From Bacteroidota bacterium (GTDB lineage Bacteria; Bacteroidota; Rhodothermia; Rhodothermales; Rubricoccaceae), in NCBI GenBank assembly GCA_022564455.1, contig JADFLK010000162.1, positions 1 through 5,680 on the forward strand: a stretch of 5,680 nt of DNA, given 5' to 3'. Numbering within the stretch: the first letter of the stretch is position 1; every line of letters starts with the position of its first letter. This document shows, piece after piece, positions 1 through 5,680 of the stretch. The translations under genes and the position numbers were made by a program. The notes beneath the pieces were generated by a model. It was not told where the DNA came from. It was given only the letters and a program-made list of their open reading frames with translations, and ran no database searches.

Positions 1-4
1 CGCC

Positions 5-346
5 ATGAAATTCGCATTCTTCCTTCTGATAGCGCTGGGCACCCTCGCTCTATTTAACCCAGACAATGACGATTTCGCAGCGTTTGTCGGCGAACGTGCG
101 CAGACTGCCGTATCTGATAGCGCGCGGGCGAGTTCCGGTTCGCTGTTAGGAACGGACCCTGGGTCGTTAGTCGCAATGTTGACGAGGGAGCTGGCGAGGG
201 GGTCATTCGAGCGAAGTAATTACTTCATTCTCAGTACCTACGCAACTGATATTAACGGAGCGGAACACGACGGTGGCGAGTGGAAATACCTCGGCGTGGG
301 CGGCCAGTTCTTTGAACTGGACCGGCCGCGGATGTTTGGTGACTGA
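5..346 (+). CDS. Small secreted or membrane-anchored DUF4359-like protein
   Basis: This encodes 113 residues. Residues 1-17 form a hydrophobic signal or anchor segment ([17 protein letters not shown]), followed at once by [11 protein letters not shown]. The C-terminal half carries [13 protein letters not shown] (about residues 71-83) and [12 protein letters not shown] (about 94-105). An N-terminal hydrophobic segment, then NP-x4-(F/Y)-x2-F, then an N-Y-x-(L/I)-x-S-x-Y block and a YLG(I/V)-x-G-x-F block is the pattern I associate with DUF4359, a family of unknown function. The protein is therefore probably exported or tethered facing the periplasm. The middle (about 32-68) is Ser/Ala/Gly-rich and looks poorly structured. 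The ATG lies four bases inside the window, so its upstream signals cannot be seen. glyA follows after 43 bases on the same strand, so co-transcription is possible. No catalytic residues are recognisable and no function is assigned. Confidence 0.72.
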   Translation: MKFAFFLLIALGTLALFNPDNDDFAAFVGERAQTAVSDSARASSGSLLGTDPGSLVAMLTRELARGSFERSNYFILSTYATDINGAEHDGGEWKYLGVGGQFFELDRPRMFGD

Positions 347-389
347 CACGGAGCTGGGCGTACCTTCGTGGGCTCAACTGCTCACGCTC

Positions 390-1718
390 ATGCACGCCCT
401 TCAACGGCAAGACCCCGAGGTGTTCTGGGCCATTCACCGAGAGATTGACCGCCAGAACGACGGTATCGAACTGATCGCGTCGGAGAACTTTGTATCGCCC
501 GCCGTGCTGCAGGCGCTTGGCAGCCCACTGACGAACAAGTATGCTGAGGGTCTTCCCGGCAAGCGGTACTACGGCGGCTGCCAGTTTGTGGATGAAGCGG
601 AAGAACTGGCCCGCGAGCGAGCAAAAGAGCTGTTCGGCGCCGCGTGGGTGAACGTCCAGCCGCACTCAGGTGCTACCGCCAACCACGCCGTCTACCTGGC
701 GTTCATGAAACCCGGCGACCGGCTGCTGGGCCTTGACCTCGCCCACGGCGGGCACCTCACACACGGCAGCCCGGTCAACTTCTCCGGACGGATGTACGAC
801 GCGCATTTTTATGGAGTAGAAAAAGAAGGTCCGAATGCCGGACGGATCGACCTCGACAAGGTGCGGGACCGTGCGAAGGATATAAAGCCACGCATGATCT
901 CCGTCGGCGCCTCTGCCTACAGCCGCGATTTCGATTATGAGACGCTGCGCGCCATAGCTGATGAGGTAGGATCGCTGCTCTGGGTGGACATGGCTCATCC
1001 TGCGGGCCTCATCGCCAAAAAGCTTCTGAACGACCCGCTACCCCACGCACACGTGGTCTCGACGACAACGCACAAGACTCTGCGGGGTCCACGCGGCGGG
1101 ATGATCCTTGTGGGCAACGACATCGAAAGCCCCACCGGCGAGACCTTCAAGAGCGGGAAACCCAAAACCATTACACAGGTGCTCGATTCGGCCGTGTTCC
1201 CCGGCGTGATCGGAGGGCCGCTGATGCACGTGATCGCCTCCAAGGCCGTTGCATTCGGTGAGGCGTTGCAGCCCGACTTCGAGGCTTACGCAAAGCGGGT
1301 CATCGAGAACGCGCAGGTGATGGCGGCTGCGTTCGTGGACGTTGGTTACGAGGTTATCTCGGGCGGTACGGACAACCATCTCTGCCTGATTGACCTCCGC
1401 AGCAGGGGTATCACCGGCAAGCTTGCGGAGGCTATACTCGGCGAAGCCGACATCACCGTGAACAAGAACATGGTGCCCTACGATTCGGAGAGCCCGTTCG
1501 TGACGAGCGGCATTCGTATCGGCAGTCCGGCCATGACGACACGTGGTTTTGGGCCCAACGAGTTTCGGCAGGTAGTAGCGATGATGGATCGCGTGCTCTC
1601 TGATTCCCAAAACGAGTCGCTACGGCCGGCCGTCCAGCGTGAGGTTCGTGCACTTTGCGACGCCTTTCCACTCTACAGCCCTTCCGAATTGGGGCTGGAG
1701 GCTGTGGATGTGAGTTAG
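390..1718 (+). CDS. glyA: Serine hydroxymethyltransferase
   Basis: This PLP enzyme interconverts serine plus tetrahydrofolate with glycine plus 5,10-methylene-tetrahydrofolate in the cytoplasm, and is the main source of one-carbon units. The 442-residue product shows the hallmarks in order: [12 protein letters not shown] (26-37), [17 protein letters not shown] (47-63), [11 protein letters not shown] (88-98), [17 protein letters not shown] (117-133), the PLP-contacting [12 protein letters not shown] (198-209; D200, H203), the Schiff-base lysine K229 in [14 protein letters not shown], and a [13 protein letters not shown] block (374-386). The open frame extends upstream to 273, but that part overlaps the preceding gene and has no SHMT character. 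The ATG at 390 puts conserved sequence at the usual distance from the N-terminus, although no Shine-Dalgarno is visible. At 442 residues it is about 25 longer than the 417-residue E. coli enzyme, mainly through an insertion around 243-270 after the PLP lysine, which I associate with Bacteroidota-type GlyA. No frameshift or lost active-site residue is seen. Confidence 0.97.
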   Translation: MHALQRQDPEVFWAIHREIDRQNDGIELIASENFVSPAVLQALGSPLTNKYAEGLPGKRYYGGCQFVDEAEELARERAKELFGAAWVNVQPHSGATANHAVYLAFMKPGDRLLGLDLAHGGHLTHGSPVNFSGRMYDAHFYGVEKEGPNAGRIDLDKVRDRAKDIKPRMISVGASAYSRDFDYETLRAIADEVGSLLWVDMAHPAGLIAKKLLNDPLPHAHVVSTTTHKTLRGPRGGMILVGNDIESPTGETFKSGKPKTITQVLDSAVFPGVIGGPLMHVIASKAVAFGEALQPDFEAYAKRVIENAQVMAAAFVDVGYEVISGGTDNHLCLIDLRSRGITGKLAEAILGEADITVNKNMVPYDSESPFVTSGIRIGSPAMTTRGFGPNEFRQVVAMMDRVLSDSQNESLRPAVQREVRALCDAFPLYSPSELGLEAVDVS

Positions 1719-1840
1719 AACGGAGGATCGGCGCATTGTTTCGTTCCCTCAGAACCGTTCGTCTTGCGTATTCTACAGGTTGGAACGCCACTTGCATGGT
1801 GTTTCCCCGTATGTTTGCGCTCGCACTGCCGGATCGGAAC

Positions 1841-1899
1841 TGAGCCCGGCCGGTTGTGTTTGCACCCTCCCCACTTCGAAACGCGCTTTGAGCCCGGCC
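1841..1899 (+). repeat. 11-base direct repeat in the glyA-PRTase gap
   Basis: TGAGCCCGGCC occurs at 1841-1851 and again, exactly, at 1889-1899, a 48-base offset within the 188-base gap after glyA. The second copy ends eight bases before the ATG of the phosphoribosyltransferase gene. Two exact 11-mers in so short a gap could be a pair of protein-binding sites or a small duplication remnant. No dyad symmetry of operator type is obvious beyond the GCCCGGCC core. The rest of the gap (1719-1840) has no convincing terminator: only a weak 6-base inverted repeat (1718-1723 with 1755-1760) separated by 31 bases and not followed by a T-run. Confidence 0.35.
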
Positions 1900-1906
1900 A
1901 TAAACC

Positions 1907-2539
1907 ATGGCGAACGATATTAGTACAGTTCCCGAGTCCGCGCTAACCCGTCTCGGCCATGTGTTGTATGAGCGCGCACTCGTTCGCCGCGAGAACGAAT
2001 CGATCACCGACCCTCGTGGACAGCCGATTGGCTGGTTGCTCGACACGCGTACACCAATGCTGGACGGCGAGATATTTGCTGAAATTGGTTCCGTACTCTC
2101 TGAGCGGCTGTTGGCGAGAGGCGTAGAGCAGGTGGCCGGGTTCGGGTACGGCGCCTTCCCGATGGTGTGTGCGGTGCTAACCGCAAGCGATACCGCTCAT
2201 GTCTTCAAGGGCGGATTCATTCGTGATCGTCGGAAGGCCTACGGCCGCAGGCGGCTGGTGGAGGGCCCGCTCGATCGAAACAAGCCGGTCGCGCTTGTGG
2301 ATGACATCCTGAACAGTGGCCGCAGTGCTGCCCGGGCAGTTTCGCTCTTGCGCGCCGATGGTTTTGAGGTAGCCGGTGTGATGACGTTGTTCAATTTCAC
2401 GTGGAGTGGAGGGTGCGCGCGGCTGGAAGCCGACGGCCTCTGGGTGGAATCGCTGCTGGAACTGAACCTGCGCGAAGGAGCCAGGGCCATCGGTACATCT
2501 GGCGACACGGGTACATCGGGCGACACGGGCGTACGGTAG
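1907..2539 (+). CDS. PyrE-like phosphoribosyltransferase
   Basis: This is a type I phosphoribosyltransferase of 210 residues, predicted to be cytoplasmic and to use PRPP. The PRPP-binding loop is VALVDDILNSGRS (128-140), with the acidic pair D132-D133. Upstream lie GWLLDTRTPMLDGE (42-55), the ground-binding region AGFGYGAFP (77-85), and a flexible-loop segment FIRDRRKAYGRRRLVEG (104-120). The order and spacing resemble orotate phosphoribosyltransferase (PyrE). However, the loop differs: aligning on R106 and K110, the positions of E. coli PyrE K100 and H105 are D107 and Y112. The W(L/I)xDxR start and the VDDI(I/L)NSG loop recall uncharacterised PyrE-like PRTases rather than canonical OPRT, so no pyrE symbol is given. 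The C-terminus is a short duplicated GTSGDT tail. The ATG at 1907 is chosen as the first in-frame start; there is no clear Shine-Dalgarno. The substrate (orotate or another base) is undetermined. Confidence 0.8.
   Translation: MANDISTVPESALTRLGHVLYERALVRRENESITDPRGQPIGWLLDTRTPMLDGEIFAEIGSVLSERLLARGVEQVAGFGYGAFPMVCAVLTASDTAHVFKGGFIRDRRKAYGRRRLVEGPLDRNKPVALVDDILNSGRSAARAVSLLRADGFEVAGVMTLFNFTWSGGCARLEADGLWVESLLELNLREGARAIGTSGDTGTSGDTGVR
2492..2527 (+). repeat. 18-bp tandem duplication inside the PRTase 3' end
   Basis: Two adjacent 18-base units occupy 2492-2509 and 2510-2527, differing at one base (T2500 versus G2518). Each encodes the hexapeptide GTSGDT, so the protein ends AIGTSGDTGTSGDTGVR. 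The unit length is a multiple of three, so the frame is kept through to the TAG at 2537-2539. The near-identity points to a recent slippage or duplication event at the extreme C-terminus, outside the folded PRTase core. Confidence 0.85.
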
Positions 2540-2540
2540 C

Positions 2541-2570
2541 CTGAAACGAAGCTGCGGTTTTCTATACAAT
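2541..2570 (+). promoter_or_regulatory. Candidate sigma70-type promoter for tatC
   Basis: CTGAAA (2541-2546, four of six matches to TTGACA) and TACAAT (2565-2570, five of six matches to TATAAT) are separated by 18 bases. They start directly after the PRTase stop codon. A start point near 2577 would leave a leader of about 58 bases before the tatC ATG at 2635. This is a pattern match only. The host's main sigma factor may prefer a different consensus, such as the Bacteroidota -7 TAnnTTTG, which is not seen here. Confidence 0.35.
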
Positions 2571-2634
2571 GCCCATCTGGTAAGCGAACGCCGGCCCGGT
2601 GCGGGTGTAGATTTCGGTTCTGTTTGCCCCCGAC

Positions 2635-3546
2635 ATGCTCCGTACCCTCCGAAACAAGCTCGAACAACGACGAACACCCTTATCCACAGGTGATGGGTCG
2701 GCCACTGGTCCGCCGCCGGCCGGGCTGACCACCGGGCCACGTTCCGATGAACCAGATCCCAACTCGCCGCAGGAAGGCGAGATGGCTTTCCTCGATCATC
2801 TGGAGGAGTTGCGCTGGCGGATCATCAAGGCCATTGCCAGCATTGTTGTTTTTACGATTGGATGCCTGTTCTTTGCCGATTGGGTTGTCGATCAACTGTT
2901 GCTGGGCCCCACGCGCGCCGACTTCTTCGTGTACCGCCGCTTCGGCCTCGATGCCGTGGATGTGGTGCTCCAGAATCGAACCATTACCGGGCAATTCTTC
3001 GCCTACTTCGGTACCGTACTCGCAACCGGGCTGATTCTCAGTTCGCCCGTTGTCATTTACCAGTTTTGGAAGTTCGTTGAGCCCGGGCTGTACCCCGATG
3101 AGAAGAAGGGCCTCCGGTTCGCGTCCGTCTTTGCCACGTTCTTTTTTGTCCTGGGAACCTCGTTCGGCTACCTCGTCCTTACGCCGCTGGCGCTCCAGTT
3201 CTTCGCGCAATTTGTAATCTCGGAACAGATTCTCAACGAGTTCGACATCTCGCGGTACTTCTCGATGGTGCTCACGTGGTCGTTCGGCGCGGGCGCGCTT
3301 TTCGAGCTACCTGTGGTCGTGTATTTCCTTGCGAAGGTGGGTATCGCCACGCCGGAAGCCCTCAGAAAGGGCCGCAAGTATGCTGTGATTGCCATCCTCA
3401 TTCTTGCCGCTGTCTTCACCCCGCCCGACCCCATGAGCCAGCTTATCATGGCCGTGCCCTTATTCCTGCTGTACGAGCTTTCCATTGGGCTGGCAGTGTT
3501 TGTGGAGCGAGGCAGGAAGCGTGATGAAGAGGTCACGGCCACGTAA
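2635..3546 (+). CDS. tatC: Sec-independent protein translocase subunit TatC
   Basis: TatC is the polytopic inner-membrane core of the twin-arginine translocase, which recognises twin-arginine signal peptides and exports folded proteins with TatA/TatB. The 303-residue product has six predicted membrane spans (about 63-82, 121-143, 163-187, 211-233, 248-260, 268-288). Signature blocks are MAFLDHLEELRWRI (50-63; E58 matches E. coli E15), FWKFVEPGLYPDEKK (144-158; F147 and E156 match F94 and E103), FELPVVVYFLAKVGI (223-237; E224 matches E170) and FTPPDPMSQ (261-269; D265 matches D211). All key residues are present. Residues 1-49 form a Pro/Gly-rich, charged cytoplasmic extension that many TatC proteins lack. 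An alternative ATG at 2782 (M50) sits at the conserved start and has an AGGAAGG element at 2771-2777, so the true start is uncertain. The longer form is kept because the extension has coding-like base use and lies just after a candidate promoter. No tatA or tatB gene is in view. Confidence 0.96.
   Translation: MLRTLRNKLEQRRTPLSTGDGSATGPPPAGLTTGPRSDEPDPNSPQEGEMAFLDHLEELRWRIIKAIASIVVFTIGCLFFADWVVDQLLLGPTRADFFVYRRFGLDAVDVVLQNRTITGQFFAYFGTVLATGLILSSPVVIYQFWKFVEPGLYPDEKKGLRFASVFATFFFVLGTSFGYLVLTPLALQFFAQFVISEQILNEFDISRYFSMVLTWSFGAGALFELPVVVYFLAKVGIATPEALRKGRKYAVIAILILAAVFTPPDPMSQLIMAVPLFLLYELSIGLAVFVERGRKRDEEVTAT
2771..2777 (+). promoter_or_regulatory. Shine-Dalgarno-like site before the internal tatC ATG
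   Basis: AGGAAGG lies four bases before the in-frame ATG at 2782; counted from its AGGA core the spacing is seven. It is one of the few good ribosome-binding-site matches in the window. The ATG it precedes begins exactly at the conserved MAFLDHLEELR block of TatC. It may set the true start or a second one, but it may equally be chance within GAA/GGC codons. Confidence 0.35.
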
Positions 3547-3637
3547 TCACGCAACACGCTATTGAGGCGAGGCATGGAACAATGCTCTGCGCGGTGGTAT
3601 CGTTATGTGCTTAAATGTTAGCCTGTCAAGCTTTTCT

Positions 3638-5305
3638 ATGAAACGCTCTCTTCTCCTTGTCGGCGTCATAATCCTTGTTGGAGGATCCGGGCTTGTCGCC
3701 CCTTCAGGCCTCTGCCAACCCGCTGACGATGACTTTTTCGCTGTCCGGAAGAACTTTACCATTTTCGGCAGGCTCTACGAGGAGCTTGCCGCGGGTTACG
3801 TCGATCCGCTCGAAGCCGAGCAGCTCATGCGCACCGGAATCGATGCCATGCTCGCCACCCTCGACCCGTACACGGTCTTTATTGATGAAGCCGATAACGA
3901 GGACATCGACATCATCACGCGTGGCCGGTACGGTGGGGTGGGCCTCGGCGTGGATGAGCGCGGAGGGCGGCTGGTTGTGGTGGTGCCGTTCGAGGGCTAT
4001 AGCGCCTACGAACAAGGTGTCCGCGCAGGCGACGTGATCGCAAAGATCGGAGGACTGAGCGCTGAAGAGATGTCGTCGTTGGAGGCCCGCAACCTGCTTC
4101 GTGGCGCACCCGGAACCACGGTTTCGTTGGAAATAGAGCGTGAAGGCGAGCCGGGCCTACTCTCATTTGTGTTGACGCGCTCCGAGATTCATTTGAACAA
4201 CGTCACGTATTCGGGCTGGGCCGGCGACCAGACGGACGGCATCGGCTACGCGCGGCTGGAGCGCTTTACGCAGGAGGCGGGCAACGAAATGCGGCAGGCC
4301 ATCGAACGTCTGAGAAGTGAGCAAGGGCTGGAGGGTTTTGTCCTCGACCTCCGCGGCAACCCTGGTGGTCTATTGGAAGCCGCAGTGGATGTCGCCGGCA
4401 TGTTTCTTTCTTCGGGGAAGGTGGTCGTGTCAACACGTGGCCGCGCCGTCGAGACCGAGCGGACCTATAGAACACGCGGAGCGCCAGTAGCCCCCGATGT
4501 TCCACTGGTTGTGCTGGTGGATGGCAGCAGCGCATCGGCCTCTGAAATCGTGGCGGGAGCCCTTCAGGACCATGATCGGGCGATAATCGTGGGCGAGACA
4601 ACCTTCGGGAAAGGCCTTGTGCAGGTGGTTCGATCCCTGCCGTACAACACGTCGCTCAAGCTGACGACGGCCAGGTACTATACGCCGAGTGGGCGGCTCA
4701 TTCAGGCTGTCACGTATGGTAGAGACGGGCGTGGAGGTACGGCAGAGCGCATCCCAGACTCCCTCAGGCATCCGTTCCTGACGATGGGCGGGCGGACGGT
4801 GTACGATGGCCACGGCATCGAGCCGGATGTAACGGTGTCGCTCGGCGAAATCAGCGATCTGGAGGAGGCACTCAGAGGCATCGCCGCCTTCTTTTTCTTT
4901 GCCAACCACTACGCAGCCGAGCATTCAACGCTGCCGACTTTGTTTACTGTAGACGATGATTTGATGGACGAATTTAGGAACTATCTGGGAGCAGAGGACT
5001 TCACGTACCTCACGCGTGCGGAGCGGATGCTGGATGAGCTTGTGGCGGATCTGGACGATGCCGGTTACCACGATGCGCTGGATGAGGTGGCTGATCTTCG
5101 TGAAGAGATCGCAGACGAGAAAGAGGACGATTTTGATCGCCACGCGCCGCGCTTGAGGGAGCGCCTCCGCCGCGAAATCCTCGCCCGGTACGTCGGCCAG
5201 TCCGACCAGATCCGCCTTTCGTTGGACATCGACCCCCAACTCGCAAAAGCCCTCGATCTCCTCGGAGACAGCGAGGCCTATCTGGCGGTGCTGGATCCGA
5301 GGTGA
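3638..5305 (+). CDS. Exported C-terminal processing protease (S41 family)
   Basis: This is a periplasmic or secreted serine endopeptidase of the CtpA/Prc type, which trims or degrades envelope proteins from exposed C-termini. From ATG 3638 it has 555 residues. Residues 1-25 form a signal peptide (MKRSLLLVGVIILVGGSGLV core); C26 is not in a proper lipobox, because the preceding residue is Leu. An N-terminal helical region follows (about 36-90, with YVDPLEAEQL and MLATLDPYTVFI). A PDZ domain (about 97-175) contains YGGVGLGV and GVRAGDVIAKIGG. The S41 catalytic domain (about 195-405) has FVLDLRGNPGGLLEAAVDVA, nucleophile S300 in DGSSASASEIVAGAL, general base K325 in TTFGKGLVQ, and Q329. This spacing matches S452/K477/Q481 of E. 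coli Prc. Residues about 406-555 are a charged helical C-terminal extension. The frame opens at 3605, but those 11 residues precede the signal peptide, so 3638 is preferred. It follows tatC by 91 bases. Substrates are unknown. Confidence 0.95.
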   Translation: MKRSLLLVGVIILVGGSGLVAPSGLCQPADDDFFAVRKNFTIFGRLYEELAAGYVDPLEAEQLMRTGIDAMLATLDPYTVFIDEADNEDIDIITRGRYGGVGLGVDERGGRLVVVVPFEGYSAYEQGVRAGDVIAKIGGLSAEEMSSLEARNLLRGAPGTTVSLEIEREGEPGLLSFVLTRSEIHLNNVTYSGWAGDQTDGIGYARLERFTQEAGNEMRQAIERLRSEQGLEGFVLDLRGNPGGLLEAAVDVAGMFLSSGKVVVSTRGRAVETERTYRTRGAPVAPDVPLVVLVDGSSASASEIVAGALQDHDRAIIVGETTFGKGLVQVVRSLPYNTSLKLTTARYYTPSGRLIQAVTYGRDGRGGTAERIPDSLRHPFLTMGGRTVYDGHGIEPDVTVSLGEISDLEEALRGIAAFFFFANHYAAEHSTLPTLFTVDDDLMDEFRNYLGAEDFTYLTRAERMLDELVADLDDAGYHDALDEVADLREEIADEKEDDFDRHAPRLRERLRREILARYVGQSDQIRLSLDIDPQLAKALDLLGDSEAYLAVLDPR

Positions 5306-5441
5306 ACGGTGAAGTTGGGTTAGAAGGTTTCAGATCGAAAGGTTGAAGATTATAGGCTTTGTTCATCGAGGTGAGGTGTTGCAACCACTAACAATGAACC
5401 ACCAACCCCTGATTCTTGACCCTTGACACCTGACACCTCCC
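5306..5441. repeat. Convergent intergenic region of degenerate 7-base units
   Basis: This stretch separates the + strand protease from the - strand tgt gene. From 5382 it divides into 7-base units with no leftover: CAACCAC, TAACAAT, GAACCAC, CAACCCC, TGATTCT, TGACCCT, TGACACC, TGACACC (the last two identical, 5424-5437). The left part is G/A-rich with similar spacing: GGTGAAC (5301-5307, spanning the protease stop) and GGTGAAG (5308-5314), then AAGGTT at 5324 and 5339. The centre is the palindrome GTTGCAAC (5378-5385), flanked by GTTCAT (5361-5366) and its complement ATGAAC (5394-5399), so a weak stem-loop is possible. No T-tract follows on either strand, so a classical intrinsic terminator is not supported. 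Transcripts of both genes should end here, but by what means is unclear. Confidence 0.5.
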
Positions 5442-5680
5442 CTACAACCTCCGGCTCACCCGGTCGGTCCATTCGTTCCTCCAGTCAGCAAAGCGGCCTT
5501 CGGTAATAGCCGTTCGCATTTCGGCCATCAGCCAGAGGTAGAAGGCCAGGTTTTGGGTGGAAGCGATCTCCATGAACAGCGGCTCGTTGGCGATGGTGAG
5601 GTGCCGCAAATATGCTTTGGTGAACGTCTGCGCCGCGTAATGGTCGAGGCCGGGGTCGATGAGTTCGAAGCAAGTCTTCC
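5442..5680 (-). CDS. tgt: tRNA-guanine transglycosylase, C-terminal 78 residues (partial)
   Basis: The frame read leftward from 5678 to the TAG at 5442-5444 is open and runs off the right edge, so only the C-terminus is seen. TGT exchanges guanine-34 of GUN-anticodon tRNAs for a queuosine precursor base (preQ1 in most bacteria). The fragment contains KAYLRHL (21-27), EIASTQNLAFYLWLMAEMR (37-55) and a terminal GRFADWRNEWTDRVSRRL, which match the AYLRHL and IHNL-FYL tail of bacterial TGT in order and spacing. Oddly, the canonical zinc site C-x-C-x2-C-x25-H aligns without gaps to L11, H13, A16 and Q42, so all four ligand positions are substituted. The conserved fold residues around them remain. 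It may be a zinc-independent lineage variant, a paralogue, or an enzyme with changed stability. The catalytic aspartates lie beyond the window, so activity cannot be judged. Confidence 0.88.
   Translation of the reverse strand, partial: KTCFELIDPGLDHYAAQTFTKAYLRHLTIANEPLFMEIASTQNLAFYLWLMAEMRTAITEGRFADWRNEWTDRVSRRL

Noticed and set aside
335..368. Bacteroidota-type promoter for glyA (TTTG at 335-338, TACCTTCG at 361-368)
   Set aside because: The -7 element matches only partly and the spacing of 22 is slightly outside the usual 19-21, so the match is too weak to call.
273..389. Upstream extension of the glyA reading frame to the ATG at 273
   Set aside because: It overlaps the DUF4359-like gene by over 70 bases in another frame, and the extra 39 residues have no resemblance to the SHMT N-terminus, which begins naturally near 390.
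1810..1817. Perfect TAnnTTTG element (TATGTTTG) upstream of the PRTase gene
   Set aside because: No TTTG or TTG lies at the expected -33 distance; the nearest TTG is too close (1792). A lone 6-of-6 match in a 188-base gap is not enough.
1038..2046. Long - strand open frames opposite glyA and the PRTase gene
   Set aside because: They are Arg/His/Pro-rich antisense shadows of well-identified genes, as expected in GC-rich DNA, and show no motifs of their own.
5349..5354. Exact TATAAT on the - strand in the convergent gap
   Set aside because: No -35 element is found 16-19 bases upstream on that strand, and the resulting transcript would run antisense into the protease gene.
5423..5428. Exact TTGACA on the + strand
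   Set aside because: There is no -10 at a suitable distance and no + strand gene downstream in view. It is part of the heptamer repeats.
5485..5673. 62-residue - strand open frame starting at an internal ATG near the right edge
   Set aside because: It is an out-of-frame shadow of the tgt C-terminus, rich in Arg, Pro and His with no family resemblance, while the neighbouring frame gives clear TGT motifs.

Overview
The window holds six protein-coding genes: five on the + strand and, at the right edge, the 3' part of one on the - strand. Coding density is high and base composition is moderately GC-rich (roughly 55-60% by eye). Starts mostly lack a Shine-Dalgarno sequence. The style of the serine hydroxymethyltransferase, TatC and S41 protease, and the NLAFYLWL tail of the queuosine enzyme, suggest the Bacteroidota/Rhodothermota group, possibly a Rhodothermia-like bacterium. 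This placement is inferred from remembered family features and was not tested by a search.

Layout, left to right: (1) a small secreted or membrane-anchored DUF4359-like protein; (2) glyA, serine hydroxymethyltransferase, 43 bases downstream; (3) a 188-base gap with an 11-base direct repeat; (4) a PyrE-like phosphoribosyltransferase whose C-terminus is an 18-bp tandem duplication; (5) a short gap with a plausible sigma70-type promoter, then tatC with an unusual 49-residue N-terminal extension; (6) an exported C-terminal processing protease (S41/Ctp); (7) a 136-base convergent intergenic region made largely of degenerate 7-base units; (8) on the - strand, the last 78 residues of a tRNA-guanine transglycosylase (tgt).

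The genes are mostly housekeeping: one-carbon metabolism, nucleotide or PRPP-dependent chemistry, folded-protein export, periplasmic proteolysis and tRNA modification. TatC and the Ctp protease both concern the cell envelope, but nothing shows that they form one operon. I see no mobile element, RNA gene, CRISPR array or defence system, and no convincing new multi-gene system. The most interesting observation is that all four zinc-ligand positions of the TGT fragment are substituted, in a gap-free alignment to the canonical C-x-C-x2-C-x25-H pattern. The PyrE-like enzyme with altered catalytic-loop residues and the heptamer-type intergenic region are the next most useful to check.
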